From Glandiceps talaboti (Eukaryota; Hemichordata; Enteropneusta; Spengelidae), in contig NC_135555.1 of assembly GCF_964340395.1 (NCBI RefSeq), positions 1,917,501 to 1,981,500 on the forward strand: a stretch of DNA of 64,000 nt. The letters run 5' to 3'. A model generated the notes under the pieces. The model was not told the DNA's origin and did not search any database. It was given only the letters and a program-made list of their open reading frames with translations. Positions 1 to 12,768 of the stretch are shown one piece after another. A program made the translations under genes and the position numbers. The stretch's first letter is position 1; each line of letters begins with the position of its first letter.

Positions 1-161
1 CTGGTAGTAGTGGTACCGGTGCTGCTGGTGGCACTGTTGGTGAGAATGGGGCTGATGGTAGGCATGTTAGTTGTCCTGGTTCTTTTGTAACATGTGGAAT
101 ATTTAAAAGTTTAATTCGTCCCACAATATCAATTTCATCACTCCTATGTAGGATTACTTGA
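1..161 (+). other. Gly/Ser-biased triplet tract at window edge
   Basis: The first 95 bases are rich in GGT/GCT/AGT-type triplets. The frame starting at base 3 is open to a TGA at 159-161 and would encode a Gly/Ser/Ala-rich stretch. It could be the 3' end of an exon cut by the window edge or a decayed triplet microsatellite. No domain is recognisable. Confidence 0.2.
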
Positions 162-1065
162 ATTCGTAAACAAATGTTAATTCCGACATCACCAATATGA
201 AATATATTCCGTACATGTTATACATATTAAAAGCTATAGTTAAATCGTCATTTGCAATTCTGTGGTAGTACACAATGTTGTTTTCATTCCATCATCGGCA
301 CATACATTTATCTAGGTGTTTTCTAAGTTTTATCTACGTCGATAACGGTATGACGTCAAGAGGCTATCAAATCCTTTCGATCGCCACGTGTTTTTCTCAC
401 ACTCACACGTGTTCCGAGTCGTTTGGTATTGTCGATACATGTTTTGAACTGCTACTAGCAAACAAAAACTGCGAGAAAGAATACGCCCGCTTTTCAATTC
501 AGCTTTGTAAACCATAAGTTCTAGGGGAGGGCTGTGAGAATTAGGTGGGGGAGGGAGGGGGTCACTTTTTATAAATTGGCTCTCGGGGAGGGCCATATAA
601 TATAAAATGGGGGGAGGTCACATTTTACTTTGACTCATTTAAACGTCTGGCTTTGCATTTTTTTTGCCATACCTTTGCCGCCATTTAGGTTAGGTATTAT
701 AACATCAACCCATATCAATGAAATGGGACGTGAGGAGAGATGTGGGTTTCAGTATACACCGAGATTTAACTTGTTAGTACGGCTCAGAATGACTGACTCT
801 GCTAGCACTGTAAGACGGGGGTTATCACAGTCTGTCATTCACTGTCACCGTAAAGAGACTATATATAATTCTATAATATTAACATTAAAATACTCAAAAG
901 GATTATTTTTAGGTTTGTCGGTGCGGACAATAATTGAAGCTTTTACATTTGTATTTTCCTTGAAAATCCCTAAACCATTTTTTTTGTAATGAGATTTTCA
1001 GATCCTGGGCTCGTATATCAATTATGATTATTGTAAATGTTGCAGGGTATCTTATTTTGCCCAAT

Positions 1066-1192
1066 GATGCAAAACACATGAATATAGAAATATATGTCTC
1101 CCCGTACAAATGAAAAGCATAATTTCCTCTCCAGTATATTCCTAGTAGACTGTTCATACATTGTCTGTTGCTGCATAAATATGGAAATTCGT
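1066..1192 (+). repeat. direct repeat, copy A
   Basis: This segment of about 125 bp begins at ATGCAAAACACATGAATA and ends at AAATATGGAAATTCGT. It recurs about 360 bp downstream with small indels. Shared blocks include TCCTCTCCAGTATATTCC. It is a diverged local duplication or two copies of an unclassified dispersed repeat. Confidence 0.75.
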
Positions 1193-1425
1193 TTAAAACC
1201 TCAGCCAGAGTCCTAAGTCCACACACGAAAATGATAGCAAGATATACTATGAACTTATTTATTTTGGGGCATGAAAAATTCGTTTTAGGACGTGCCAAGC
1301 ACACATTATTTGGTGGACGGTGCACGGGAAATTAGACACTGTTTGAAAATACAGAAAAGGAAAGAATTTTTCTTTTTCTGTGTTGCAAAAAACTCATCTA
1401 GACAACAAGGTGTATTTAGTGAAAC

Positions 1426-1535
1426 TATGCAAAACACCTGAATACAGATATATGTCTCCACTGTACAAACTTCCTCTCCAGTATATTCCTAGTAATGTAT
1501 GCTACTGTATAAAAACTATAAATATGGAAATTCGT
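1426..1535 (+). repeat. direct repeat, copy B
   Basis: Second, slightly shorter copy of the segment at 1066-1192. It lacks about ten bases after GTACAAA and differs at scattered positions, but keeps the order of all shared blocks. Confidence 0.75.
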
Positions 1536-2073
1536 CTGCCATAAGATACACAGAATGTTCACATATGATATTCCCTACTAGATTTACAATAGTACTTATT
1601 CGAAATGGCAGTATTTAGGCTTCGATTAATCTTTAAGATACGACATGTTGTTGTGCAACCATATCAACACTGTTCTAGAGATCGAGATATGTCGGTGAAG
1701 TGGTTCCTGCAGATAGGGCGAGATGGATAGGGCTGTCAACATGTCGAATTTTGCAAACTATTCCGATCGATGGATTCCAATAATGGGCTTGTATTTTTAG
1801 TTTATCTTATTAAACGTTGAATGTACATACACGACGAGTATAGGTATTGTATCAACCTCATGTCACGTGGTTTTAGAACATGTTTTGAAAGTCAACTGGG
1901 ACTCACCCACGGTGTCATAAACAGATCGAAACATACATTTACCACAATTATCAATGGATGAGTGACCTTCAAATATCGACGTGAGTTGTTTGTTTCATGA
2001 CCCATGTTACGTAATACATTCCAGATACAGGTATGCACAGTATATGTACGTACCACAGGGGACAGCGAGATGT

Positions 2074-2084
2074 AATTGATTGAC

Positions 2085-2157
<73 letters not shown>

Positions 2158-2212
2158 AATTAATTGATTGATTGATTAACTGATTGATCAATCGATATAT
2201 AGATTGATTGAT

Positions 2213-2264
<52 letters not shown>

Positions 2265-2366
2265 GGATGGATTGACTCACTGATTGATTGACTGACTGAC
2301 TGACTGACTGACTGACTGACTGATTGATTGATTGATTGATTGATTGATCGATCGATTGAATGATTA
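2074..2366. repeat. (ATTG)n / (ACTG)n microsatellite
   Basis: Nearly 290 bp of tetranucleotide repeat, mostly ATTG. There are patches of ATTA, a block of ACTG from about 2289 to 2322, and ATCG interruptions. It yields spurious Ser/Gln/Asn/Ile open frames on the minus strand. Confidence 0.95.
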
Positions 2367-2431
2367 ATTTTTGTGGTTGAATAAAACTTATTTTTTGAGT
2401 GATAGTGGTCAATTGACTGGTTGTCTTTACC

Positions 2432-2465
2432 ATAGACCCTCCACCAACGTTGGTGGAGGGTCTAT
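2432..2465. repeat. 34-bp perfect palindrome (ATAGACCC family)
   Basis: A perfect inverted repeat with no spacer: the left arm begins ATAGACCCTCCACCAAC and the right arm is its exact complement ending GGGTCTAT. Related shorter copies lie at 7016, 23649 and 38490, so this is a small dispersed foldback family. Confidence 0.85.
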
Positions 2466-3392
2466 CACTTTACTAACTAAATAAAGACATCTTGTCCGGA
2501 TTCTTCTCTTATCTAAATTAAAACACCCTTAATCTTATAATTACCAGGGGATAGGTGACACCAAGAGTTTGCTTTATCTCTTATCTTCTGGGAGATAATC
2601 CCACCGACTAAACACTCACCATGCACAGATTAGTATAGAAGAGAGCTCTCTGCTATAATGGTCCCACAGGGAAAATGACAAATAATCAATTTTGTTCTCA
2701 CGATTATCCGGATTTCTAATAATTACTTTCTGTATATTTCCAATGAAGTTTTAATTATTGTTTCATCTCACTGTTTTTTCCCTATTTCCTACCTGTTATC
2801 AATGTCTTATCAGAGTTTATCAGCTTTGCATTAATTAGTAGCTTGCTAATCCGAGAACAAAGTCATTTGTTATTTGCCCAATTAACGCATTACGCAGTGA
2901 ATGCAAACATCCACTGATCAGTAGGATGTAGAAAATGGGGGAGGGGACGGAGGGGAGTGAGAGGAAACAATATTTAAAACTTTATTTGAAATGTAGAGAA
3001 ATATTAGAAAATCGCTAGAACAAATTTAAAACTGATTATTTGTCCTTTACTCTATGCTAGTCCCCAGCAAGGATTACATGACCTTACATATGCTTCGAAT
3101 AGGTTGTTTCCAACTTTCAATGCCAGCGCCTCGGATAGTGAGTTTTCCGGTGAGATATATAAATAAGGCATAGCAACACATCCTTATCTAATGTAAACAC
3201 ACCTGAATTTGTCAATTTGAAGTAATACAAAATTTCCTTTTACAAATCCTAGTAAATATTTGGCCACAAAAATACAAACACCACCTGGGTTTCTAGCAAA
3301 ACGTTTACGCGTTCCATTGAAAGAGGAAAAACATTCTGAGTTGTCGCCCATGTTTCATTCATTATATAAGCGGAAGCAAGGCCTGGATCCGG

Positions 3393-3431
3393 TATATACT
3401 ATCTATATATAAACAACACAGATAGTATATA
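3393..3431. repeat. 12-bp inverted repeat (hairpin)
   Basis: TATATACTATCT at 3393-3404 is exactly complementary to AGATAGTATATA at 3420-3431, with a 15-nt AT-rich loop. It is followed by AT-rich DNA. No transcript can be assigned. Confidence 0.6.
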
Positions 3432-3538
3432 TAAAAAACATACTCTTATTGTTTCAATAGAATACAGGTCTCTCGAATAATACATGTTTATAGATAGTTA
3501 TCTATGAGTTTAAAATGACAATTCATTTACCCATATAT

Positions 3539-3583
3539 ATTTGTTTGTTTGTTTGTTTGTTTGTTTGTTTGTTTGTTTGTTTG

Positions 3584-3655
<72 letters not shown>

Positions 3656-3677
3656 GTTGATTGATTGATTGATTGAC
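3539..3677. repeat. (TTTG)n then (ATTG)n microsatellite
   Basis: About 12 TTTG units pass directly into about 20 ATTG units with TTGG interruptions near the right end. It is the source of Asn/Gln-rich spurious frames. Confidence 0.95.
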
Positions 3678-4689
3678 TGTTTTTTTGTTTGTTGTTTGCA
3701 ACACGGTTCCTGGGCTCCATGTACTCTATATATGCTACTCAGAAAAGTCCTCGCTCCTCAAGTTCATTTACCTTACCTCTCTCCTGACCCAGACATAACA
3801 AAAAGGAAACCAGGGTTTTGGGCTGACTGCTCATACTGCTTGATTTACTGAAATTACAAGGTTAAAGGCATAAAGGTTCATTGGTTCATAGCAAGGGCAA
3901 TGGCCTAGGTGGCCTAGGTCAATAGTAACCAGTTGTGTAATAGTCAAACAAGCGCTGTAGAAAAGGGAGATTTTAAACTGTTTGAATATCACAGAAACAC
4001 GCATTCTGTTGGAATTGCTTTGCGAAAAGATAGACCGTATGAAGTGCAAGATATGTCGTGTGTTGAATCTTGTAAACTAGCGAAAGGAACACTATAATAA
4101 TTATCTTTGCTTTGCATCATTCAGGAAGAAAACATATGGAGTATGTACTATATCTTACTTGTCCTTGCGTTCTGCATGACGACAAAGGCAGCAACAAGAT
4201 TAGACAAATATAAACTGAATTGAAATATAATTTTTCTTCAAGTTGTCGTTAAAACGAAAATCATAGGCAATGGGGGGGGGGAACTAACATCTTTCGCAAT
4301 TGGGTGTTCAAGGCAATACAAGCGTATTTTTTATGATCATGCAATGAATTTGTGGTATTGTAGTATTATTGCACATGTACTTTGTATCTGAATTTAGTCT
4401 ATTGGAACGCCATTTGAAACTAGCTTGGGCTAAAATTACTTAAACGTGAGACAAACATGGAAAGCTGCACCTGCGTAAGGTGAACGAACTTCAGTGTAAT
4501 CAATTAAAGGGTCCCAATTTGAATAATACTTGATTGCACGATTTTGTTGAAAACACTGTGTCTCTTGTATGTTGGTGGATTCGATCTAGTTAATGAAATC
4601 AATTTGTGCATTCAGGAATATCAGCAATTACATTTGATTTAATAAGTAAACGTCGCCCTATGATGATTGTGTTGTGCATAACTTGTATG
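3678..4689. other. gene-free stretch
   Basis: AT-rich DNA with no recognisable coding region or RNA gene. A small GGCCTAGGTGGCCTAGGT direct duplication lies near 3902-3919. Confidence 0.4.
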
Positions 4690-4847
4690 GCAGAAGAGAA
4701 GAGAAGAGAAGAGAAGAGAAGAGAAGAGAAGAGAGGACAGGACAGGACAGGCCAGGCGAGGAGAGGGGAGGGGAGGTTAGGGTAAGGGAGGGGAAAGGAA
4801 GGGAAGAGAATGATGGGTGGGGAACTCAAGGAGGGGGGGGGAGATCT
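4690..4847 (+). repeat. polypurine tract with G-quadruplex potential
   Basis: Some 150 nt are almost purely purine on the plus strand. Repeats of GAAGA/AGAAG give way to GGACA units, then to G-runs (GGGGAGGGG, TTAGGG, TAAGGG, AGGGG), and finally a run of about nine G. The tract can form triplex (H-DNA), and the 4764-4803 part matches the four-G-run quadruplex pattern. Confidence 0.85.
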
Positions 4848-4973
4848 AGTAGTTAGTAGTAGTTAGTAGTTGAGAATCACATAGAAGGGAAGAAGGTAGG
4901 ATTCTGGTATATCTTAGATTATTCTAGGTTGTTTCTCATGACATTCATCGGTAGTTTTTTTATGTAACACTGT

Positions 4974-4987
4974 GTTACCACGGCAAC
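4974..4987. promoter_or_regulatory. RFX X-box-like palindrome
   Basis: GTTACCACGGCAAC fits the bipartite X-box form bound by RFX factors (GTNRCC, short spacer, RGYAAC). No gene is evident next to it, so function is only inferred. Confidence 0.4.
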
Positions 4988-5335
4988 TGAAGGGTATTTG
5001 ATTTTGCGATAATTTAAATATTTACATGATTTGAGGAAAACAATTCGCACAAAACCCATTGGGGTGATTAAAGAGAGATTATTTTGATTGGAATGTATTC
5101 ACATCTGTCACTCTAAGATGATAGGGTCAATGTACTCGAAGTAGTAGTACTGATTGATTCAAGGACCACTGTTCTATATTTAGTAAGGCTTCTCAGATGC
5201 ATGGAAGTATTACGTTGAAGGACTTGATTTCAATGAAACTGTCATGCTACTGTTGAAAATGGTGCATCCATGAACTGAAATGAGACAGATTGCTAAAACT
5301 AGTCTAAATTTAGTATGAGCGCTAATATTACATTT

Positions 5336-5352
5336 CTGTTTGTTTGTTTGTT

Positions 5353-5430
<78 letters not shown>
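5336..5430. repeat. (TTTG)n(TCTG)n microsatellite
   Basis: About five TTTG units pass into about 18 TCTG units. It is the first of three adjacent microsatellites of different types in 270 bp. Confidence 0.95.
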
Positions 5431-5431
<1 letters not shown>

Positions 5432-5455
5432 TTTTTCTATCTACTGATTCTGTAG

Positions 5456-5518
5456 TATGTATGTATGTATGTATGTATGTATGTATGTATGTATGCATGT
5501 ATGTATATAATTATGTAT
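5456..5518. repeat. (TATG)n microsatellite
   Basis: About 14 TATG units with a CATG interruption. The (TATG)n motif recurs at 11.6, 15.5, 18.3, 30.0 and 47.9 kb in this window. Confidence 0.95.
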
Positions 5519-5552
5519 GTCTCAGTCTGTCTCTGTCTCTCTGTCACTCTGT

Positions 5553-5560
5553 CACACACA

Positions 5561-5591
<31 letters not shown>

Positions 5592-5604
5592 GCGCGCGCG
5601 CGCG
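5553..5604. repeat. (CA)12(CG)14 Z-DNA tract
   Basis: Twenty-four bases of CA repeat join seamlessly to 28 bases of CG repeat, giving 52 bp of uninterrupted alternating pyrimidine-purine. This is the strongest known class of Z-DNA-forming sequence. Pure CG repeats of this length are rare in animal DNA because methylated CpG decays. Confidence 0.95.
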
Positions 5605-7173
5605 ACAGTACTAGTCCTTTTCAAGGACATGCTTATTTATTCCGACGGTACGGAGATACATGTACTAGTTATGTTGGTGTATCTTTACGAATATAAACTT
5701 AAAGCATTTCCTTGAATAAGCCAAAACTTTCAAGTCTTGAGACCTTCTATCATTTGTTCAGTGCAGACAGAATCCAGGTACGTGGTAATACCTCGGTGCA
5801 TTCACCTCTACTCATGTTAATGTACGAAAGTGAAACATCACAGGTCGTCGACCGATGAGGTCTTCACGGCTTTCAGTAATAGTACTGTAGCGTAACAACT
5901 TCAAGGTCCATGCTATACATTACGTATAATAGATGGTTAGTTGTAATGCAACATGAACCACAGCATTGCATTGACAGTGTGTCAACATAAAGAATGTTTC
6001 TTTTTGTTATGTAAAAGTTGAAATGAAAGGTCTTAAGTATCGCCTTCAATTAGAATCTTTACTGTAATTACTTTTCCTTTTGTTGATTTAAGAAAAGGAC
6101 TAAATTGAGGAAAGCAGACTAAATGATACCTAGTACTTCCAATGCTTGCTCAGTACTGGTCAATTTATCCTATATTGAAAACTTGAATTCGAGCATTGTA
6201 ACGGCCTGTTGGTGTCAACTTTATGACTTTGTAACGCTTCGGTCCCGCTTCATTACTTCGTTACCATCTTGTGCTGCTGGCATACAGCAAGACACTCAAA
6301 GATGCATCTTCTCGACAAGTGACAGTAACACAGTACTCAATATGATGTCGAGGCTTAAAACCCATTCTCCTAGCTAACGCGCAGCTTGCCCAAGCTTATC
6401 CTAAAATAAGCGTGTCCGAAAGCCGAAGCCACAAGTCCAGACAACCAAACAAGGGTTGGGTGGGGGTGGGGGTATCCTAACAACCGTATACACTCGCATT
6501 TGTACTGTCATCTTTGGGTGTGACAGAAATATGTGATCATGAAATACTTCAAATTATTGACTAAATGAGAATCTTACTCGTCATTGCTTTGAAAGATATT
6601 TGATTGGATGGAACTTCTTAATGAAGTTATAAATCTACATATATAATAAATAAAGATGAAAATGTACATTCTAGTTTCCTGGCCACGTCAACGGGAGCTG
6701 GGAGCGTCCTTAATGTAATATGCATATACTATTGTTTCCAAACAGATGCTACCCTGCTTATTCAATTCAGTGTGAACAAAAAAGACGACCTTGACATTGT
6801 TATAAGTAACTCCATTACCAGGATGCAAACCACGCCAGAGTTCTCTTTTGTTTCAAGTCAGCTATAGTTTCTCTTCATTTACTATCGTTCTATCTGTCAT
6901 TACTAACGTCATTAATTGTACCACAGACAACTATTCTTGTCTGTGATTGTACTCAAGTTGACTAAATCACAATAGTGACAGCACAACTTGAATCCGTAAT
7001 ATGGTGTGTATGATGATAGACCCGTTGGTGGAGGGTCTATGGTATCAGAGGTATTTGCTGAGTACTCGTTCTGCAGACGTGCATGGGATGTGTTTAAATT
7101 CTATCTTGTGAGATATTACGTTTAGACATACGTTTTACGCCAATTAAATATCGCAATGTTATGTACCTGTGTA
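5605..7173. other. gene-free stretch
   Basis: An 84-codon open frame at 6123-6377 shows no recognisable domain and no supporting splice signals. Nothing else stands out apart from the palindrome copy at 7016. Confidence 0.4.
7016..7040. repeat. ATAGACCC-family palindrome, shortened copy
   Basis: ATAGACCC is followed directly by the full right arm GTTGGTGGAGGGTCTAT. The inner nine bases of the left arm of the 2432 copy are missing, so the pairing is shortened to the outer eight bases. Confidence 0.7.
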
Positions 7174-7216
7174 GACGTCGCCGTCGTCGTTGTTGTCGTC
7201 GTCGTCGTCGTCGTCG

Positions 7217-7250
<34 letters not shown>

Positions 7251-7372
7251 CGTCGTCGTCGTCGTCGTCGAATTTTTAAAATGTGCCATTGATTAATTAG
7301 CATCGAAATTCTAAATTCTGTCATTTTTTGTCGTGGAGTTGTTAGTGGTGACAGCGGCGGCGATGATGATGA

Positions 7373-7405
<33 letters not shown>

Positions 7406-7408
7406 TGA
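7174..7408. repeat. triplet tracts (GTC/GTT)n and (GAC/GAT)n
   Basis: GTC and GTT triplets alternate over 7174-7269. After about 80 bp of unique DNA, GAT/GAC triplets run from 7362 to 7408. The second tract is complementary in type to the GTC part of the first (GAC versus GTC), so the pair can fold back. Confidence 0.9.
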
Positions 7409-10400
7409 TAATGCGTTCTGTTTCATTAGTGTTCCGTGTGCGTATGATAGTCACTCCATCGAAACAAACTCTTATCAAATTTCATGTCGAACTGGAGACT
7501 CGTGTGGATCCATTTGCTTATTACATGTACATATAAATGTAAAAATCAGGTGCAGTTAACGAAGCTGTTCTTGCAAAAAGCTCTTCCTACGCAGTTTTTC
7601 AGTGGGCGGACACTTTAAATAGCAGGAGGGGAGCAAACAAGGAAGGTGAAGTCCTGATTTTGATATAATGGGAGGGGGAAACATGGAAATGTGGGGGGGG
7701 GGGCGCGAACATTGTGTACGTGAAGAAGAATTGTTGGTATAGTGGAAAGTGCAAATGTTTTCCTGATGGGGAGTGGGTAAATCATTCAAACTATTGGCTG
7801 AGCAGTTGGCTGGCGGGCAAATTGAAATCCAATGGGAGAAAGGGGGGGGGGGGCAGATATCCTTCACACCAGTCGAAGGGCACATAAGAACAGCTAAACA
7901 CCCTCCCCACATTTTTTGGCGGGTCAGTTCTATTTAAAACATCAGTTTTGGTCTTAAACAACATATAATTAATGAAAACATATAATTAATGAAAACCGCA
8001 AATCTGCCCGTCGTTTCGTCGTTACGGCAACAACGGTATAGTGGTACTAGAATTGCGCATGCACTAGTCTAGTGGTTACTGGATTTCATCTTTACTGATA
8101 ACTCACTTGTTGACTTTAAGTTTGAACTACATCAAGTTTGTGGGGTTAATTTTCTTTATCTATCGTGACAATTACTCTACGACTTACGTCAAGAAATTGA
8201 ATTTCCAGTCCAAAAATCAATATTTGAAATCCTGTTTTCTTCGTGTTTAAGTATTGTTATTCGCATTTTAGGCAGCTGTATTGACTCATGTCTGTATTTT
8301 TATGTGCTATTGAACGGGAAACTGTATCGACTTCTGTTTACGAATTGCTGCCACCATTGCATAGTGAACTCCAAATGCACCCAATATTCATCATTGCGTC
8401 GGTAAGGGTTACCGCCCAGCGCGAAGAATGGTCACGTGACCAATATTCTGACATTGATATGTGATAGCCGATCAATAAACACACAGTCACTTGTACTTTC
8501 AGTGATATTTTGACCTTGGTGACTTGTGTAAAACACTTTTTGTCTCAAGTATCGTGGGCTGCTTGTAATATTGGAAGGCAAGGCGACACCAAATCTTTTC
8601 TACCGCAACAACATTTTTAGGGGATAACCTTTCGACCGTAGGTTGGCATTTAACGTAGTAATGCGATACCCCCAAATTATGCACCATAGCAGTGTATTGA
8701 TCGCAACATCATTTATCTCCGGAAGCTTGTCAAAATGTTTGCTATCGTCTACACAACCAGAACGAATTGGGATGTCACGTGCTTCTGTACCTTGACCTAT
8801 GACCTAACTACTTTTAGATATGATAAAACATAACTTAGATGTGATGAGCTTCCAGGAATGTCCTAAACATTTGACTTCATTTTACTAGATATCTGATAAA
8901 AGAGAAAATATTTTTTAAAGGAAATCAAAACATTTGATATGACTCTATGTCTCCTAAATTTGATAAAACTATATTTTACAAGGAGCGTAAATTTCAACTT
9001 CTTTTTGTTCATTTATATTTATTGAACTGAAAGTTCATAGTTCGGAAGGATTTGAATTGTTCTTGGTTACATTATTTCCATTTGAAAATTAAATTTCATC
9101 GACTTACGGAGCCGCCATTATTTACGGCGGAATTGCTGTGAAAACCCCAAAATTGAGTACCCTGCCTCGAATGAGAAATTTGAGAAACCCGTTCCTTTGT
9201 TGCACAGAAATTTGAGTGCCCCTCCCACAATTTTACATATGTCTCAATGGAGAGAACAGTGTTCAATGCAATATTACCAGCAGAACATTCTAGACTTAGC
9301 CAGCAGGACTTTTACCTTCAATCTTGATTGTCATGGAGATACGGCATCACCAAGATGACTGTTGAGAGGGGAGGGGGGGGGGGTGGAACGCTTAGAACCT
9401 CTTTTGAAATTAACGAAGGACAGGTAGGCCCTTTATGTAAGAGAAAATGATATCTAATACCTAAATTAATATTATTTAGTCATCTAACCCTCCAGAATAT
9501 ATCATTAGGCTCTTATATGTATGTATTTACCAGGACGGCATGTTCAAGTTCTATCCATATGTACATACAAGTGTGTTCTATACTGCAATATGTTTAGCCC
9601 CCCCCCCCCCCAGCCAGCTTTCACTTCTCAGTTTTTGAGTACCCCAACGCCCAGCCATAAATGATGACGAAACCCTTGCAGACGACTGCGTGCTACAACT
9701 GTAACAAAGTGGTATACTGGTAATTACAAATTACAGGCACAATTATGATTCGCCAAACACATCAATGACGTGTTGACATTTTACTCTAACAAATCGTGTG
9801 ATCTAAACTATATTAAGTTAAAGTATTAATTATCTCTATAGTAACAAAGAAATAATCGTTCCTTATCGGTATGTGTAACATCAAAACTATTTTTTTTGGA
9901 AAGTACAATTATACCAAGTGAAGAGAAAGCGGACTATAATACATTTTTACATTGACAATGACAATTACTTGATGTCATAATCAGGATTACAATGTTTTTA
10001 CATCTTCCATCACCAAATATTTACACAATAAATGCGATGTGCCAAATTTAATACAAGTAAGATATATGACAGTCACTTCACATAAATCTGACAATACTTC
10101 TAGAGAAATGGGGGTCATCCCTATTCATAGAATAGCCAAAGTTAGAACACCTCCAAGTGTCATGTATGCATGACACGTAGCCAATAAATCATCACTGATC
10201 TAGATCAATTGGCATTCGTGGAGCGCCACCCCGGGCGTCTGGGGCTCGCAATAGAACATGTACAGAATGAGACAGCAACTTCTAACAATGAATTGGAGAA
10301 TTAATAAATCCTCATAGAGACATCTTATTGGTCTTCATATTTATCAATAGGTCGTCCGACGAAAAGTTCATCTCTTCATATGCTAGGGGAGAAATCAATA

Positions 10401-10697
10401 GTTCAAATGTAGGATAAAAACGTAATTCTTTTACTTTGGAAGTAGGGGGTGACAAATCGGTCTTCTACCTGTTGGAGTAGTATTTTAAACTGAGGAGTCG
10501 ATGTTCTCGTTGTTTAAGAAGGGTTAGTTTGAAATGGTCTACAGTTCCAACAAAATCACGTCTTTCTATTTCAGGGTATACCCCGTTAGTCGTTGACCTT
10601 GATGGTGAGATGCATTTAAAACGATAACTCATCATTGTCATTGCAAACTCTCATTTTTTTTTTAATTTGACCATTCATCAACAAATGGACATGTTAT
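7409..10697. other. gene-free stretch
   Basis: No recognisable gene. It contains G-runs at about 7690-7705 and 7842-7855, an 18-bp tandem duplication (ACATATAATTAATGAAAA) at about 7961-7996, and a run of 14 C at 9598-9611. Open frames on either strand carry no recognisable motif. Confidence 0.45.
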
Positions 10698-10722
10698 TTA
10701 CAACAACAACAACAACAACAAA
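10698..10722. repeat. (CAA)n microsatellite
   Basis: About eight ACA/CAA triplets, one of many CAA/TTG tracts in the window. Confidence 0.9.
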
Positions 10723-11600
10723 ACCAGATACAAAATGAGTCAATGTTTTACATTTAAGTATCTACCTTAAGTTTATTGAACAATCCATCAATTTCCCACT
10801 GCAATTCAAAACAGAACGATCGAGGTTAAAGACAAGACGATTAATGTTGGTATAAAGTGTCAGTGTATTGTTAATTATTTGACCTCAAATGGTTAAGTTT
10901 TAGTGCCAAATCAAAATGGATATCATAAAATGACGTCTTTGTGCATGCTATCGTTTACAAATTGTAAGTAAGAGTGCTTTTTGACATTCGGTAGGTTTAC
11001 CCATTTCTGACAAATCTATATATTTTTTCTTCTTTTTTGAGGGGGCGGGGGTTAAAAATGATGTAATAAAACATATGAAAGCTAGAACTCACAATAATAT
11101 ACCGAGACACCGAGACAGTTTCTCAACAAAATAAAGTATGGAGTATGCTCGTTTATTCTTCCTGACAGTTGAAACATTTTTGAATGGTGCGACGATTCAA
11201 GGATTGATTGATAATTGACAGGCGTGACTTTTAAATTTTGTGTAGGCGATAAAGAGCGAGGAGACACCACGACAAAACCACTGTAATGTGAGTAACCCAC
11301 AAAGGCCACTATGGCGTTACCATGGTGCTAGGTCAGGATGTCAACAAACGTTTCACCATGCATCATAAATCAAACTTTAGTAGTGTGTCTGTTTTGGTGC
11401 TATTTCTAGCAGTAGCTAGCTAGCTGTCTTCAGTTGGACAGTGTCTATTTTACCCCTCTCTCAAGGTTGTACAAGTCATAAACTTTATTTTACATCCAGA
11501 CATTCGGCCTTTCCCTCACCGATCCTTCCAAAATACACTTTCAAATAGATGATTGTCCGCCCGCCCGTCTGTCTCTCTGTCTCTTTCCATACGTCCGCAC

Positions 11601-11709
11601 GCGCGCGTATGTGTGTGTATGTGTATGTATGTATGTATGTATGTATGTATGTATGTATGTATGTATGTATGTATGTATGTGTGTGTATGTGTGTGTGTGT
11701 GGGGGGGGG
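11601..11709. repeat. (GT)n/(TATG)n/(GT)n plus G-run
   Basis: A short CG-rich alternating stretch (CGCACGCGCGCGTATG) opens into GT repeats, about 14 TATG units, GT repeats again and a run of nine or ten G. All large frames over it are low-complexity. Confidence 0.95.
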
Positions 11710-12603
11710 TCGTGTTTATTTCTTGTATCATACGTCTGCGGTCTTTCTCCCTTTCTCCCTGCCCTCGTTTTCTCGAACACTTTGAAATCACTTATTTCAA
11801 TGATACACGCCACCATTTAAATGAAGTGTTCCAACTTGTGACTTTGACAGGTTCTATTTCTTTACAACACTATATTTTACTGATCCTAGGAAAATGACGT
11901 TAGCAAGGTTTGCGTAAGTGATGTTATAGTCTGACGTTTAACATTTACGGTATGTTTGTCGTCCTTTGTCGTTCAGTTCTATTTTTATAAAAAGTTGAAT
12001 GGTTTTAGATGACAATTATACTAAAACTTGAATACCTTTAATTCCTACAAGGATAGTTGAATTAAACGGAAGGCTTCGTTCTTGTTTGGACATGCCATTT
12101 CCTTTGACAGTTTCTATTGTGTCTGACGCCTTACATCACAATAAAGGACTTCAACGAACTCCGTTTTGTTGTCGTGTTGGATTTATGCCAATTGTGTAAC
12201 CTTTCTGCACACTCTATACTGTATACATAGTGTAATGACCGTATCTATATCTTGACCGATCGAAGTGCAGCTTTCACTTCATCTTTTTAAACAAGCGACC
12301 TGGGTGACTCTAAAAGCAGAAGTTTATCGCAGTCGTTAAAATGAGTTTTTGAAATTGAATAGTGTAGATAGTTTAGCCAGATTTCGTATGTTTATCATTT
12401 CAGTTTCAAGGTTACTAAATTGCATGGTTCTACTACTAGCTATGTGAATCTTTGTCAGTATAACTTACATGTATTTGCAGTTTATCCAATCGTTAAATGA
12501 TAGAATTATGTATCCATAAGAATTTTATCAAAGAACATAAAGTATAATATATATTATTTCTAGAAATAAATTTGTCGTAGAATTTATGTGGATTACTTTA
12601 ACA

Positions 12604-12653
12604 ACTACTGCAGCAGCAGCAACAACAACAACAACAACAACAACAACATCATC

Positions 12654-12688
<35 letters not shown>

Positions 12689-12768
12689 AAGAAGTGACTT
12701 GATCGTCGTCGTCGTCGCCACCACCACCTCCACCACCATCATCGTCATCATCATCATCATCGACTCAT
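12604..12768. repeat. compound triplet tract (CAA/GTC/CAC/CAT)
   Basis: CAG then CAA triplets run to about 12688, followed by GTCGTC, then CAC and CAT triplets to about 12768. The homopolymeric Asn, Leu or Thr frames it produces on both strands are artefacts. Confidence 0.95.

Larger units (their letters stand above)
162..2073. other. gene-free stretch
   Basis: No coding region with recognisable similarity or good splice structure was seen. The stretch is AT-rich unique-looking DNA with a purine/G-rich patch near 525-615, one full TGACGTCA site at 351-358, and the internal direct repeat listed separately. Confidence 0.5.

Noticed and set aside
4764-4803. Interstitial telomeric repeat (TTAGGG)
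   Set aside because: Only a single TTAGGG occurs, inside a longer polypurine run.
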